Shown here piece by piece: positions 13,275 through 24,554 of a stretch of DNA of 64,000 nucleotides. The DNA is taken from NCBI GenBank assembly GCA_946902985.2, contig OX336389.2, forward strand, positions 1,007,717,441-1,007,781,440, written 5' to 3'. Position 1 is the stretch's first letter, and every line of letters begins with the position of its first letter. The translations under genes and the position numbers were made by a program. The notes under the pieces were generated by a model. That model was given only the letters and a program-made list of their open reading frames with translations, made no database searches and was not told the origin of the DNA. This DNA comes from Meconema thalassinum (Eukaryota > Arthropoda > Insecta > Orthoptera > Tettigoniidae).

Positions 13275-13787
13275 CACTTCCTTTACGAATACAAAAATAC
13301 GAACGATAGAAACATGCACTGACAACGATCTGAACGAAACTGTCACGAGAAGCACCCGTCCTTCCTTCGCCCCCTCTTGCCCCTTCCCTACCCTCTTCTG
13401 CATTGCAAGTGTCAATGAACTTAAGGTAGGCCCAGTGGCCAGCTTCACTTTCTCATTCAAGGGCCAATTTGTTCCGAGGGACTTATAGCCTTAACTAGTT
13501 TTATGGCCATCCAAGAAAGAAAACAATTCAGCATACCACAGCCACCTCTTCCCTTCAGACGTGATAATGCTATCATGATGCGTACTTGGAGACTAACTGC
13601 TCCCATTAATCTTACAACAGTTCATCGCGAAGCCAAGAACACCTTCACGGCATAGGTATGACACAACCAAGCGCCTTTTTAATATTCGCTTCATTAATGC
13701 TAAGTCCGAGAGCCTAACTATGGCATACCTCCTCCCGCAATCTCGGTAGTATTGCGTAAAGCTACTAGTCTTATCTCACTGTTTTAG
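13275..13787. other. non-coding sequence between transposase and first visible GH1 exon
   Basis: This probably holds the 5' flank of the Sailor element and the end of a GH1 intron. The intron ends with the acceptor TTTTAG at 13783-13787. I see no other gene. Confidence 0.5.
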
Positions 13788-13971
13788 GTGAAGTGGTGGA
13801 TCACCTTCAACGAGCCGAGTCACGTGAGTGCGGGCTATGCCGATGGACATCAGTTTGCTCCGGGATTGGAAGCCCATGGGATAGGAGACTACTTGTCTAC
13901 ACACACAATTCTTCAAGCCCACACCCGAGCTTACGAGGCGTACGGCAACCACTTCCGTAGGAAACAGAACG
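13788..13971 (+). CDS. GH1 glycosidase (beta-glucosidase/myrosinase-like), exon a
   Basis: This is an internal exon of a host glycoside hydrolase family 1 gene. The family hydrolyses beta-glycosides with a retaining mechanism inside a TIM barrel. The exon encodes KWWITFNEPSHVSAGYADG onward; the NEP motif supplies the acid/base glutamate. Borders are acceptor TTTTAG before 13788 and donor G|GTAAGA after 13971. The exon is 184 nt, enters in phase 0 and leaves in phase 1. Joined to the exons at 15363, 42096 and 43004 it gives 191 codons with no stop. The upstream exons (N-terminal ~150 residues) and the downstream exons with the TENG nucleophile are not found in the window. The gene is therefore partial here, and whether the whole gene is functional is unknown. 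Confidence 0.92.
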
Positions 13972-15362
13972 GTAAGAATTGCATGTATGTTTCTCAGGGG
14001 CATTATTGTGCCTGGTCATTTCCCAAACTCTGTACCTAACCACACCAAGAAATGTATTACTTCCTGTGTCTTTATTGCATTTGGAAGTGCAATTGTGATT
14101 TTAAAAAATGTCTTCTAAGCGACGCACGGCAAGAAATGAAATTACATTGTTGAATAATATACCGGTATCGCAAATGTGGATTTACATTTGAAGCTTGCGA
14201 GAAGAAAACAGTATAGGCTAGAAGACGCCAAGGTGTCCTCTACCAGTGCTACCTCTACACCAATTTTATTCAATTCGGTTTCATAACTTGGGAACTAATA
14301 GGGACAGCGAGATACAAACCGATGGGCATTTTCTCCCGACAGTGTCTCAAAAGTCTACGGTCATATTTTTGCAAACTTCAAAAGTAGGCAAAATTATAAT
14401 ATAGGTGTTATACCTGTAGGTTTAGACTATAGTAGTGGTAAATGTATCTGTAGGTTTACCTTCAAGTAGTGGTCCTCTGCACGAAGGTTCATAGCAATCG
14501 GATCATTCAATGACGAGTTAGGTGAATTTATGTATGAGACATTGAATTGCGCGCTATCTATAATTTATGAAAAATAATATATAGATGTATGCATCTGTAG
14601 GTTTAGATTATAGTAGTAGTCCACTATACTGAATTTCACAGAGATGGGGTCATTCCGTGACGAGGTAGAGAAATTCATCCCATTAGAACTGACATCCGTG
14701 CCATCTAGAATTTATTGTATGTGAGCCACGGAGTTATGTACCAGTAGATACGGTGGTTAATCATACGAAGTTTCACATCAATCACTTGAATATTATACGA
14801 GAAATAAATATCTGTTTTTAAAATTTTGCACTGCTTTCATCTTGATTCTTTTTTTTAGCAATTGAACAATATTAGGAAACCAATAAACCTAACTTTAAAT
14901 GAAGATTCACTGCGCCAAGTATCATTGCGTTCGGATTAATAGATTGTCAGAAAAGTCATTTTAAATGTTTGAATGTCATGTTGCCGCCATGTTGTTTTTG
15001 GGATAATTAGGTTTTTGAAAGTCACATGTGTGCACTACACTTATGATGAAAAAAGGCTAAAATTAGGTGCATCTAATAATATGGTCAGGCATTTCCTGCC
15101 CAAGGTTGGTTTTTGAAGATGCTTAAATGCATGAGATCTGTGCCATTAGATTTTCTAGCATGATACAATGAACCTCCTGGGTAAAATTTCGGACCCTGGC
15201 ATCTGCTTCTTCAGGTAACTCCTACTAAGCTAAGCAGCCCTAATTGAATAGTAGCCTTCGAATTCATCATTCTGAGTTACGAAGGAAAGAGAAGTGAACC
15301 TGACCTTGTTTCATAACCTTGACTGAGCAATACAATTAATGAATCGTCCCCATTGCCTGCAG
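13972..15362 (+). other. GH1 intron with a diverged tandem duplication
   Basis: Intron of 1.39 kb with donor GTAAGA and acceptor CCTGCAG. It contains two diverged copies of a ~130-145 bp unit at about 14445-14572 and 14589-14722, both starting CATCTGTAGGTTTA or similar and ending CTATAATTTAT-like. No coding region is seen. Confidence 0.7.
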
Positions 15363-15457
15363 GAAAGATCGGAATGGCATTATTCTCGTTTTGGTTCGAG
15401 CCACTCACTCAGTCACCAGAAGATTTGGCAGCAGCTGAAAGAGGATTAGAGTTCGAG
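15363..15457 (+). CDS. GH1 glycosidase, exon b
   Basis: A 95-nt exon encodes GKIGMALFSFWFEPLTQSPE and then DLAAAERGLEFE, a GH1-conserved segment following the NEP exon. The acceptor CTGCAG precedes it and the donor GAG|GTAAGT follows. It enters in phase 1 and ends in phase 0, which fits exactly between 13971 and 42096. The following intron is 26.6 kb and carries most of the mobile elements in the window. Confidence 0.92.
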
Positions 15458-16810
15458 GTAAGTAATCAAGCATCAAGGACGAAATCTAACTGTGTGTCAA
15501 AGATTGGAGTTTCATTACTGTACATTATTCCTCTAATGTTAATTAATGTTAATTAATATTAATATTAATTAATTAATATCATTGTTATGAGATACGTTAT
15601 AACTATACTCGAGAATTTTCAAATGAAGCCGCAAACTGAAGAGGCTGAACAATAGGGCCAGCGTGCTTAGGTATAGTTAATACCCCTACTGTTTTGCTTG
15701 CTGAAATGATATTCGGTAGAGCATCTCTGTTCCTGTAACCGGTCCACAAGTCTTCCATATGACAGATTAAACCAATTCATGAGCTATTGTTCTTGTTAGT
15801 TTGAGTATGCCTGAATATTTGGGGCCTTCAACATTCTCTGCCTCACGATAGAACCTAAGTCATCAATGCTACCATAAAGATTCCTAACTTGAGGCCACGG
15901 CCACACTGTACAAATACACTAACTGCAGTGACGAATATTCCAGCTGAGATTAAAATACAAAAAAGTGTTTCTATTAATTTTCTAGATTTGTAGGTAAGAG
16001 TCCAGTCACGAAAGTCGTTCATGTTCCGCAGGTTGTTGTCAATCATACTAATTTTGTTTCGGGGAGCACACATTTAGATACCGTACGAGTGACTTTTCTT
16101 GTCTATCTCGGGCTCTGAAGGGGTATGCAGGTTACAGTAGTCCAGCATATTCGGTCATGCGGCTCAAATTGAGATTTGCGCTAAGAGTAATGAAGACTAG
16201 CTGTTTTCGCTTTCACTAGGGGAGACGTCATCGTCTCAGACACTTCAGTTATGTGCGAGTTAATATTATGTTGTGTTTATTTTAAGTGATTTCGTGTTAA
16301 TGTGATTTACTGCACAGTGAATATTGGTACCAGTATATCTAATGTCAATTGATGCAACGGATGTGTATTATGAGTGCGTAATTGATGCCATATTAACGAA
16401 AAGATTTAATCCCATTGGATATCAACAAAGGAAGGTTGACCTCTGAACTACCGGATTTAGTTTGAAATTGTGTTTACCGTAAGTGAGAGTATAATGGATA
16501 CGTTTGTTCCCTACAGAATCTAGGACCTCACTTTTAAGTAAAATTCTTCCATGTTTTGGCAGAATAAGCCCTGAATACAGGAATAAAAGTACGTTTCCAA
16601 CTGAACTATGTTATTGCTTTCGACATATTTTAAGCTTGTTATTTGTAGATCATCTTCAGAAGTGCTTTTCAGTTTGAGATTGTGGCTCTTCTTTCAATGC
16701 ATTACTGTCTTGGTTGTGTTCCTTCTCGTGTTCAGATATTTGTAAAAAGGAAAGTGCCAATGCGAAATTGTGGTTTTTAGATTGCAAACAGGCCAGTGTT
16801 TATTTTTCAC
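15458..16810 (+). other. first part of the giant GH1 intron
   Basis: I see no gene. A run of TTAATT units lies near 15535-15580. Around 16200-16330 the sequence resembles an insect transposon or transcript leader, but nothing supports a specific call. Confidence 0.4.
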
Positions 16811-16814
16811 TGGC

Positions 16815-16990
16815 TGCATGGCACAGCGGTATCGTTCCCTCCTGCTGTTCCCAAGGTTGCAGGATCGAACCCTGGCGCAGTCTGTTGGCATTCGAGGATG
16901 CGCAATTGAGAGGAAGCCGTGTCAGTAGATTTACTGATGTGTTAAAGATCCCCTTCTGGGAAAAATTCCGGCAACCCGGTCTCTAAAAAT
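16815..16990 (+). mobile_element. tRNA-derived SINE
   Basis: A box A-like segment (TGCATGGCACAGCGGTA) is followed by a box B-like segment (AGGATCGAACCCTGG) about 40 nt downstream. A SINE body follows with a CTGGGAAAAATTCCGGCAAC motif. The ORF crossing it is incidental. Confidence 0.65.
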
Positions 16991-17305
16991 AGCCGCAGAA
17001 GTTAAGAAGGAACGGAAAACCAATAACATAATTATTGTTTATTTTTCTAGGAAATATTTCGACTAAGGCGTGTGTGAACGTTTTTCAAAGGGGACAAGAT
17101 TCAATTTTTAAGAAACTTAAGATGATATACCGAATCTGCGTATGAAACAGAATTATACATCTTCGGATTGCCAAATGGGAGTAATACTCTGTGCGACTTC
17201 GTTTTGTAAAAATGAAGGATACAAAAATAGTATTCCTTACTCCCCCTCTCTGTCTAGAATAATGCACAAAGCCGACAATACAGTTTTTCAATACTCTGGT
17301 TTTTC

Positions 17306-17329
17306 AATTACGTGTATATACACGTAATT
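17306..17329. repeat. 24-bp perfect palindrome
   Basis: The sequence is AATTACGTGTAT followed immediately by its exact reverse complement, with no loop. Function is unknown; it may be a cruciform-prone intronic site. Confidence 0.85.
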
Positions 17330-17786
17330 TCATTTTTGTTTGAAGGGAAATGTTTGGAATTAATTGCTGCCTTTCTCCAAATGTAAGGGCCCCGAACAAT
17401 ACAACGAATACCCGATCGAGATTATAGCATTATCACAGCTGATCAGCCCTGCTGCATCCCGCTGACATTGGTTTACGATTCTATAGTAGTTTTGGGCTTA
17501 TTGTTTAAGTGTATCACAGCAATAGTAGCTAATCCTTCATCGATTAGTTTGTGAGGAAGACTGTTTTGTTGATGGGATCGTCATTTCTAAGTTTTGCAGC
17601 ATTAAAATAAATAGTTCTTTTTCGGGTGCTTAATGCCTTAATATTTATCAGTAGACTAATTACCACACTTACCTGAGTTTTCTGACAGTTTTTATTTTAT
17701 TTTTTTGTATTTGGAGGACAGAGTCTGTCTGTGGGTGTCACTGTAAGTTTGGTAGAGTTTTGTAGAGTCATTTGTCTTGTAAATTT

Positions 17787-17827
17787 GGATCTGATGATGC
17801 TCGTTTGACGAGCGAAACATGTAATCC
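17787..17827 (+). ncRNA. type I hammerhead ribozyme, minimal stem III (Penelope-type remnant)
   Basis: The order is GGAT (stem I), CTGATGA core, stem II GCTCG/CGAGC (one extra U before it) around loop TTTGA, GAAA core, stem III C-G plus A-U with a two-base loop, cleavage triplet GTA, then ATCC closing stem I. All core nucleotides are present. The layout is the same as in the Penelope-like element at 23697-27478, so this is probably a terminal fragment of a related element. Confidence 0.75.
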
Positions 17828-17884
17828 CTTAGTATTCTCCTTTTTAATTAGTCCATAACAGTAGATATACGGTAGGCTATAAGT

Positions 17885-18575
17885 AGTGAGACTCTGACAG
17901 TTCTAAATAACATCCTATTGAGCTACCCTCGTACCGGCCCCAAACCCGATATCTCCCGAACGAATTTTTGGAGGAATTCGTGCAAGGTATCAAATTGCTC
18001 GGGATGATTCCCCCCTTCTCATGGATCACTTATTTTATAGATGTATAGCAAAGAGACCAAAACTAGTAGGTCATCGGCTTTCCCCCGATATTTCCCATTT
18101 TAGAAAAGTGTGCGATAGCTCATTCTACTCGGAATGAAGTTCTCTTTACCGAGGATTATTTATTTAATACAAATTTGTCCAAAGGACCCAAAACTAGTAG
18201 GTCATTATTATTATTATTATTTAATTAATTGAGAACTGTATATAGATATGTAGCTAGCCCAAGAGTGGGAGAGGGATGATATTTTTAATGAGTGGATTCA
18301 GGATGGCCAACCGCTTATTATTATTATTAAGTGGGATTCTATGTATGGCAGACGCTGGACAACTAAGCGCAAGGTGTAGTTTTACTATTTACAGGTAAGC
18401 ATTTTGTAACATATTAATTAATAGAGCATAGTCTTTTATTGAATAAAACATTTATATTCTTTAGCTGGAAGACAGTACGTTAGGCTGGCAGGCCCGAACA
18501 ATCAGCGCAAGTGAGTCCCATAGTGATCAGCGCATACGTTAGATAATGCGTTATTTCCTTGCGGTGTGGGACTGG
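17885..18575 (+). repeat. Polinton left terminal inverted repeat (~690 bp)
   Basis: It matches the reverse complement of 33127 down to 32409 and, across the Harbinger insertion, 23041 down to about 23005. It contains internal direct repeats built around CCCGATAT and AAAACTAGTAGGTCAT, plus an ATT microsatellite. Confidence 0.85.
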
Positions 18576-18576
18576 A

Positions 18577-21500
18577 TTTGGATATGTAAAACATACCGAT
18601 TCTTATTGTAAAGAGTTTTTCAATTTTCACTTTACACTCCGCGGGAACCATTCGCTCTAGGCAAAATGGGAAATCGGTATGTTCCTTATGCAGGGATGAG
18701 AGGTACTCAAGATCGACCTCTAAAACATACCCGTGACACTTTCGAGGCTGGCTGTATCCAGTGGCGTACGCAGGATTTCCTTCTGGGGAGGGGTTTCATT
18801 AATATAATAGGGTAATTGTGTACATTACCGGTATTACAGGGACAGATGACCTTGCTGTTCCGCCCCTTAAAACGACAGTCATCATCATAATTAAAATGAT
18901 ACTTTGATTAATATTCATAAAAAACAACAATTAAATAACCGCTCTCTTTGCTTGAAAATATTTTAGGTCTCATTTTTTCGACACAATAAAAAAATGGAAA
19001 GAAATTCTAAAAAATATGGACAACAGTAACTAAATATTGAGACTGAAACGATGCAGTGGTATAATCATGACCATAGTGACGTGGTTGCTTAAAGTATTGA
19101 TATTATGTGAGAGAAAAATAATGTTTTGCTCTCTGTGTTCCTACTGCAATTGCTATTGGCTCTCACAATCTGCCTATCTTGATTATTTTATCTGTATCAT
19201 TAATTGGAATAAATTGCAGAAACTCCTCTTTTACTGAATTATCTATAAGGAAACGGGCACACACAATTAAAGCAACCCGAAGCGACGTGAAAAGGCATAC
19301 CGATCGCATACTTCAACAGCAAAACTGATCCATGGGTAGCTCCAACACTGCGAGTAGAGTGCAGGGCATTTATTAAGTGAGGAACGTGACCACACCTAAG
19401 GTGTATGCGGGAGTTAAGACGCCTAACGAGCGATGCCGTAAAACAGGTGATAGATGGGACAATATAGAGATTCAAGTAAAGGAATATCTCTGAGGGGGTT
19501 CAACCCTGAATCCCCACCCGTCGGTACGCCACTGGCTGTATCCACATCAAAATGTGACACCTCCTCCTCTGAAAGCCAGGCAAAATACTTATAGAGCAAA
19601 GGCTGGCTCATGGCGTGACCATACAAATTATTCACGTCACAGTAAATCAAGTACGATTCTGGTTTCTCAGGTGAATAAGATGGCATGTATTTGTTATTGG
19701 CCTAGGCCTAGCGCTGGTTAAGAGACACTAACCCACCGCGAATGCCTCGTTCAAAGAATTAGACCACGTCTACATCGGTCAGTACATCTAATTCCACTTG
19801 TATGTATCTCAAAGCAGCATCAAATGACAGTCCTGGATTCGTAAAATAGTGAGCCAGACCTAATTCGTAGATGTGTTGGCACTACTCACGGAACTTTTCA
19901 AACACATCCGTGAGCAGCAATACATCGAGTTTTAGGTAATGCATAGCACAATCCCCTAGAGTACTTATATTAAACACACGCCAAACATTGCATGCGTGTG
20001 CATAGTCTTTATCGGAAAGGGTACTACGTGTTAGCATAGAATTAAATTGCTCTTGGGGTGGCAGATCCTTCGGAGTTAACACGACCCAGCTATTGCAATA
20101 GTCATACAGGAATATACCTTTCCAAATGCACAATTTAAAGTGTTCAGGATTCTTAAAATGATTCCTGGTGTATTTCAATTCCTTTTCATCCAATCCATTT
20201 ACTAGGCTATCAAGGGATAAGGTCATAAACTTAAAAGAGTCAAGGAATCGAATAAAACTTGTCCAACCACCGTGTCAATGCCGTGAAACGTTCGTGGTTT
20301 TGGGTAATAATAGAAAATGTCCCCTTGCTGACATGTCCCAATTCACGAATGAGGTACTGCATATCATAGCTCGACGAATTGTGAAACAACACCGAAATAA
20401 ATCGACGCGCTAGGTAGTTCATGTTACACACTCGGTATGCAGCCCCTAGAAATTCCCCCGAACAGTGCGAGTGGTGTCGGACCGTGTCCTCGGCACTTAC
20501 AAGTGGCTTTTCACATATGTGACATGTCGTAGCATGCTCATACAGAGTCCTCTGTTCTCGAGTTAGACTGAGGGCATTTGGTTTTCCAGTAACCCATGTA
20601 CATGGTCCGCCAACTCCTTAAGTTCATTTAAGAACTAATTAGAACAATCTGGCCCTTGATAAGATTTAAAATAGGACTTTGTGTGGTCATACGGACATAC
20701 GACATTCAGTCCTACTGCAAAGGGTTCATCTTTCTGAACATAAAAAGTAGAGCTTATCTCTGGATTAGGTTCGCATCCCGGCATGGGCAAGGTGAGAGCC
20801 TCAAAATCAGCATACACCACAAAGGGAACAGTGTCAAGCTTGTGTATGTTTTTAAACTTTAACACAGCATCGTCCTCTTGTGGTAGAACCAGTCTAACTG
20901 TCTCCTGTGATAAACAATCTACCCTATGCCGTTCCAAAAGAGTTTGACAGTTGACTGCCTATCAATCGACTTAAATTCTTAATGAGTCAATAGTGATCCA
21001 CGTCTCCTACAGAAAAATATAGAAGATAAATGTGACGTTTCTGCTTCTCCGTGCCATATACAGGACCCATAATTAATCACCTTCTAGGCCATAGATCATA
21101 AATGAATAGTCGGGATTATCCTGTTCAAACCTATGGATCTTGGTTAGATCCATAGGGAACGAAACGCGAGTTAGATTTAAATTTTGTTTTATGAAATGAA
21201 ATGTGGCCTTGTACTGAATCGGCCAACATCCATTCTGTTGCACTGGTTGCAAATACGCTGCCAGGCGCCAAAGAAAGCAGTCATCGTCCCGGTTCTTTAT
21301 GTTCAACACGGCCTTTTTCAAAGCTATTGCTCGTGGAAAAGGGATATGACTAGACCCGGCGTTGAAAGGGTTAAATTTACAAATATTAATTTGTCGGTGA
21401 TGTAGTTTTTTTTTTCAAGCAAGGTCGCTGGGTCCATCTTGCAATTTATCAAATTTAGATAGCAAGGCACTCACATCGTGTGTCTCGTTCCACTATTCCA

Positions 21501-21730
21501 GATTGTCGGATACGAGGAGCTCTTGCATTTTTGTACAAAGATGACATTTTTCTTTGTGTTTTATATCATTCTTTATGTAGAAAAAATCGCATACCATCTC
21601 CATATTTACTTTCAAAGCCCTGTACAATCTTAGGGCAGTATAAATTTGCTCGCCAAAAATTGGGTACCAAGACTCTAAAATTCCTTGGGAATAACACTTT
21701 CCGTAACATTAGCAATTTACCCTGAGCACA
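18577..21730 (-). pseudogene. Polinton protein-primed DNA polymerase B, broken and truncated
   Basis: On the - strand the order is: FNPFNAGS and KKAVLNIKNRDDDCFLWRL (21073-21440); exonuclease motif PFVVYADFEAL (20635-20937); a Cys/His endonuclease VII-like segment TCHICEKPL..DTVRHHSHCSGEF..AAYRVCN (about 20420-20570); FHNSSSYDMQYLI; LPPQEQF.SML and YLKLDVLLLTDVFEKF (19882-20226); YCDVNNLYGHAMSQPL (19600-19686); then GYVLEVDLEY (about 18700). Known Polinton PolB proteins share this order. Multiple stops and frameshifts interrupt it, and a hAT element (18759-19534) splits it after FDVDT. It stops abruptly at the left TIR, so the palm motif with the catalytic DTDS is deleted. It cannot encode an active polymerase. 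Confidence 0.88.
18759..19534. mobile_element. non-autonomous hAT element, 776 bp
   Basis: The ends are inverted CAGTGGCGTA / TACGCCACTG. An 8-bp target duplication GCTGTATC lies at 18751-18758 and 19535-19542. Both the 8-bp TSD and the CAGTGGCG end are hAT hallmarks. Removing the element and one TSD restores continuity of the polB remnant. No transposase is encoded. Confidence 0.93.
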
Positions 21731-21819
21731 CGCGTGTCCTAAAACAAGAACTAAGTGGTTCCCACTTTAAAATATTATCAGTGGTCATGGAGTTAGCTAT
21801 AGTTACAAGTTAGTCTTAC

Positions 21820-22504
21820 CTTGTGTTCTACACAAAAATGCTGGTGGTACGTGTTCAGCGTTCCACTTGCACACTTCTCGGTTTTATCTGCAACGCGTAT
21901 ACACCGCAACTGGACCGTTATCTAGATAAAACAAACCATAATGAATAAATAAATTCAGGTTAACACATGAATTCCATTAAAAAATACAGAAAAAAATTCA
22001 AACAGTTTTTATTAAAAAGATATCTTACCCAAGCTCGTAAAGCCTGCTTTTCTCTTCTCGTGAGCTGAGAGGTAATGGTCTCTTTCTTTCTCTCTTTCTC
22101 ACACACAGCAGGGAAAAACTGAAATAAACAATCAATCAATAAATGAATTCCAATCAACAACATTCACATAAAATGGCATTAAAAGACCGAATGCCAATAA
22201 TAATGAATTTACCTCGCAAATATTTTATAAAATGCCGCCACTGACTGCGCCAAGAACAGCAATCTCGCAAGCTTGCCGCTAAGCTTCAAAGCCAGTGTAT
22301 GTAACAGTCTTACAATATCTGAAAACACATTTTAAAAATCACACACAAAATAAATAATCACCTAATCAACCAATAAATTAATTAATTAATAATGTATTTA
22401 CCTCCAGCCCCAGATCAACTGTTTCAAAGAATGGTCCTGCCGGGTGGTAGTTGTAATGGGTTTGCTAAAAATGAGACAAAAGACACTGCCAGGTATATTA
22501 AGAT
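21820..22504 (-). pseudogene. candidate 5' exons of the Polinton polB gene with ~90-bp introns
   Basis: Four blocks on the - strand are each bounded by AG and GT splice dinucleotides: 22504-22402 (103 nt), 22318-22213 (106), 22118-22029 (90) and 21921-21820 (102). The gaps between them are 83-107 nt. The last two are open and in phase (FFPAVCEKERKKETITSQLT... then ...LRCIRVADKTEKCASGTLNT). The 106-nt block has a stop in the frame needed to join them. The regular spacing suggests real but decayed exons upstream of polB. The N-terminal product is not recognised. Confidence 0.5.
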
Positions 22505-23041
22505 CTAAAAATAGAAAATAAACAATCAATAAATAAATAGCAGTAAATAAAACTTTAACGTTAATTAGTATTAAAACACCAACAAGCAATTCATGATGTG
22601 TTTACCGTTCAAATATTAAACAGTATTTCTCTAAAAAAAAAGTGCACTTTAACAGAGTACACAGCGATACACAGTCGTTGCCTCGTGACACGTAATTACA
22701 TAAGCAACAGCATTAATATGCATCACTCGCCTTTTATAGGGCACAGGTCAGTCGCATTAGCAGTTACCCACGCTTCGCAATTCTGTTTCCCAAACACGCG
22801 CGAGTCTGAAGTCCAATAGGGACACCTGCATGGTTCCATATTTCACTTAATATTGCATTTTCTCACACACAAACTTAACAGGAATAAACTTGCAAGGTTA
22901 CTCTATGTAAGACCACTAAATGACTGTCCGCTGCCGCTCCGCACAGCACAGAGCCGAGTAGCGATATCCCCAGCACACTGAGTCTGGATGAGCTCGCTAG
23001 CTCTCCAGTTCCAAGCCGCAAGGTAATAACGCATTATCTAA
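22505..23041. other. Polinton inner sequence next to the right TIR
   Basis: A further possible small exon lies near 22592-22620 on -, followed by GC-rich sequence that would be the promoter side of polB. The inner ~37 bp of the right TIR is at 23005-23041. No other gene is seen. Confidence 0.4.
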
Positions 23042-23260
23042 AGCTGCGTTTACACTAGTGAAATTCCCTCGGGCAGTTCCCTTGCGAAGTAATTTCGCGA
23101 GGGAATATCGCTAGTGTAGACGTGCCCCCACCCCTGAGTAATGGCGGGGCGAGGCCCCTCGCTGCAAGCCGCTGCTCAGTCGGTTTTTGTCCGCGCATCA
23201 AAAGGTTTCGCGCGTCGAGTTTCGCTTAGTGTAAACGTGGTCGCCGTAGTTGCGCGAGGG

Positions 23261-23378
23261 ATGAATGGAGAACAGTGCTTGCAGCTCATCGAGCTCTACC
23301 AAAATAGAGTTTTTATGTGGAATCCAAAAAACAAAGACTATTCCAATCGCAATAAAAGGGAAGATGCGTTGAAGGAAA
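23261..23378 (+). pseudogene. MADF-domain protein of the Harbinger element, truncated
   Basis: From MNGEQCLQLIELYQ the sequence continues with WNPKNKDYSNRNKREDALKE, the start of a MADF/Myb-like DNA-binding domain. Such proteins are the usual second gene of Harbinger transposons and help the transposase enter the nucleus and bind DNA. It ends after about 40 residues where the retroposon tail (GATGAT repeats) begins. A longer in-frame ORF starts at 23141, but the family-like part starts at 23261. Confidence 0.7.
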
Positions 23379-23696
23379 TTGATGATGATGATAATTGTTG
23401 TTTTAAGGGGCCTAACATCTAGGTCATCGGCCCCGAATGTTGTGATGATGATGATGATAATTGTTGTTTTAAGGGGCCTAACATCGAGGTTATTGGCCTC
23501 TAATGGTCTGGGTGATATCGAAAATGACAATGAAATGGAAATCATAACGAAAATTAAGCGAGACTGAAAATACTTACAAAATGGAATTCATATTGAAACG
23601 ACTCACTAAATGGAGAGTGGAAATACTTACAAAAGGGAATTTAGAAGAAAAATACTCACAAAAGGAAGAGATTGAAAAACACGCACAAAATTTAGG
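23379..23696 (-). mobile_element. minisatellite-bearing retroposon, copy A, 3' part
   Basis: Two head-to-tail copies of a ~75-bp 3' tail (GATGATGATGATAATTGTTG..AAGGGGCCTAACATC) are followed by ~30-bp repeats of the ACTTACAAAATGCAATT type. It matches 34672-34920 of copy B. The tail (ATC)n reads as the 3' end on -. The rest of copy A is at 27479-27620 and 31535-32025. Confidence 0.75.
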
Positions 23697-23843
23697 TTAT
23701 TGTGGGGTTTGAAGCCATTTTTCAGTGTTGCCTAAGTAAACAAAAGTTTTGTGCTTTTCAGTCGGTCAACACGAATGCACCCAAAAAGAGCTGGATTATG
23801 CCCTAATCCTGAAATAAATTACATGAGATTCATAAATACACTA

Positions 23844-23884
23844 GGATGACCAGTTTCGATCGTCAAGCGATCATCATCAGATCC
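23844..23884 (-). ncRNA. type I hammerhead ribozyme in the left Penelope arm, intact core
   Basis: Read on -: GGAT, CTGATGA, stem II GATCG/CGATC, GAAA, minimal stem III with loop TG, cleavage triplet GTC, ATCC closing stem I. All catalytic core positions are present. Minimal stem III hammerheads are known in Penelope-like retroelements, where dimeric RNA may be needed for activity. Confidence 0.8.
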
Positions 23885-24554
23885 ATTACACTTAGGCTTT
23901 AACATCTATGTTTGAGAATACAGGTGAAAAATATTTACAATATGTACAATTATTTAGTTGCCGTATTGGTAATGCAACTGTCGGTGTATGCTAAATGTAG
24001 TATATCTAATGTTAGGTGAAATCCTAAAATGGTGATAGATATCCGGAGTTTGTCTGTTTGGGGTGATTATGTGGTTGTAAAAAATCAACCATGGTTATAC
24101 TGTAATAATACAGGCTGATACTTATCCGGTTGTCTTCCTGGCTGGAACTTCGAGCAGTTTTGTGTTCACTCTAGCACCAGTTGTGGTCGACTGAACCCGG
24201 GTGTTAACGGGACGAAACTGGTTTTTCCTTTCTCCCCCCTTTGTTCTGTCTGAGGTCAGTACAATGTTCATTTGTGTGACGTTGCAATATCTAGATAAGA
24301 ATGCATGTTATTGAATACAGGAGGATCTACAACTATTAATGACCGTGGAACTGTCTTCGCCACGCGTGGACTAAAAAGCCATTCGAACTAAGCGATGCCC
24401 GGTCTATTGAAGACGTCCCGGTATCTTTAATACTGCCACGAATACCGGCCTAGGTTTATTGTAGAAAAAAGTACATAGTACACCTGATCCAGATAACATT
24501 TACCTAATAACCACCGCTATTTCCCCCCCTTTTTTATCTAGCTTGGCTGTATCG

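Noticed and set aside
16714..16986. 90-codon ORF as a gene
   Set aside because: It crosses a tRNA-derived SINE and has no protein-like features.
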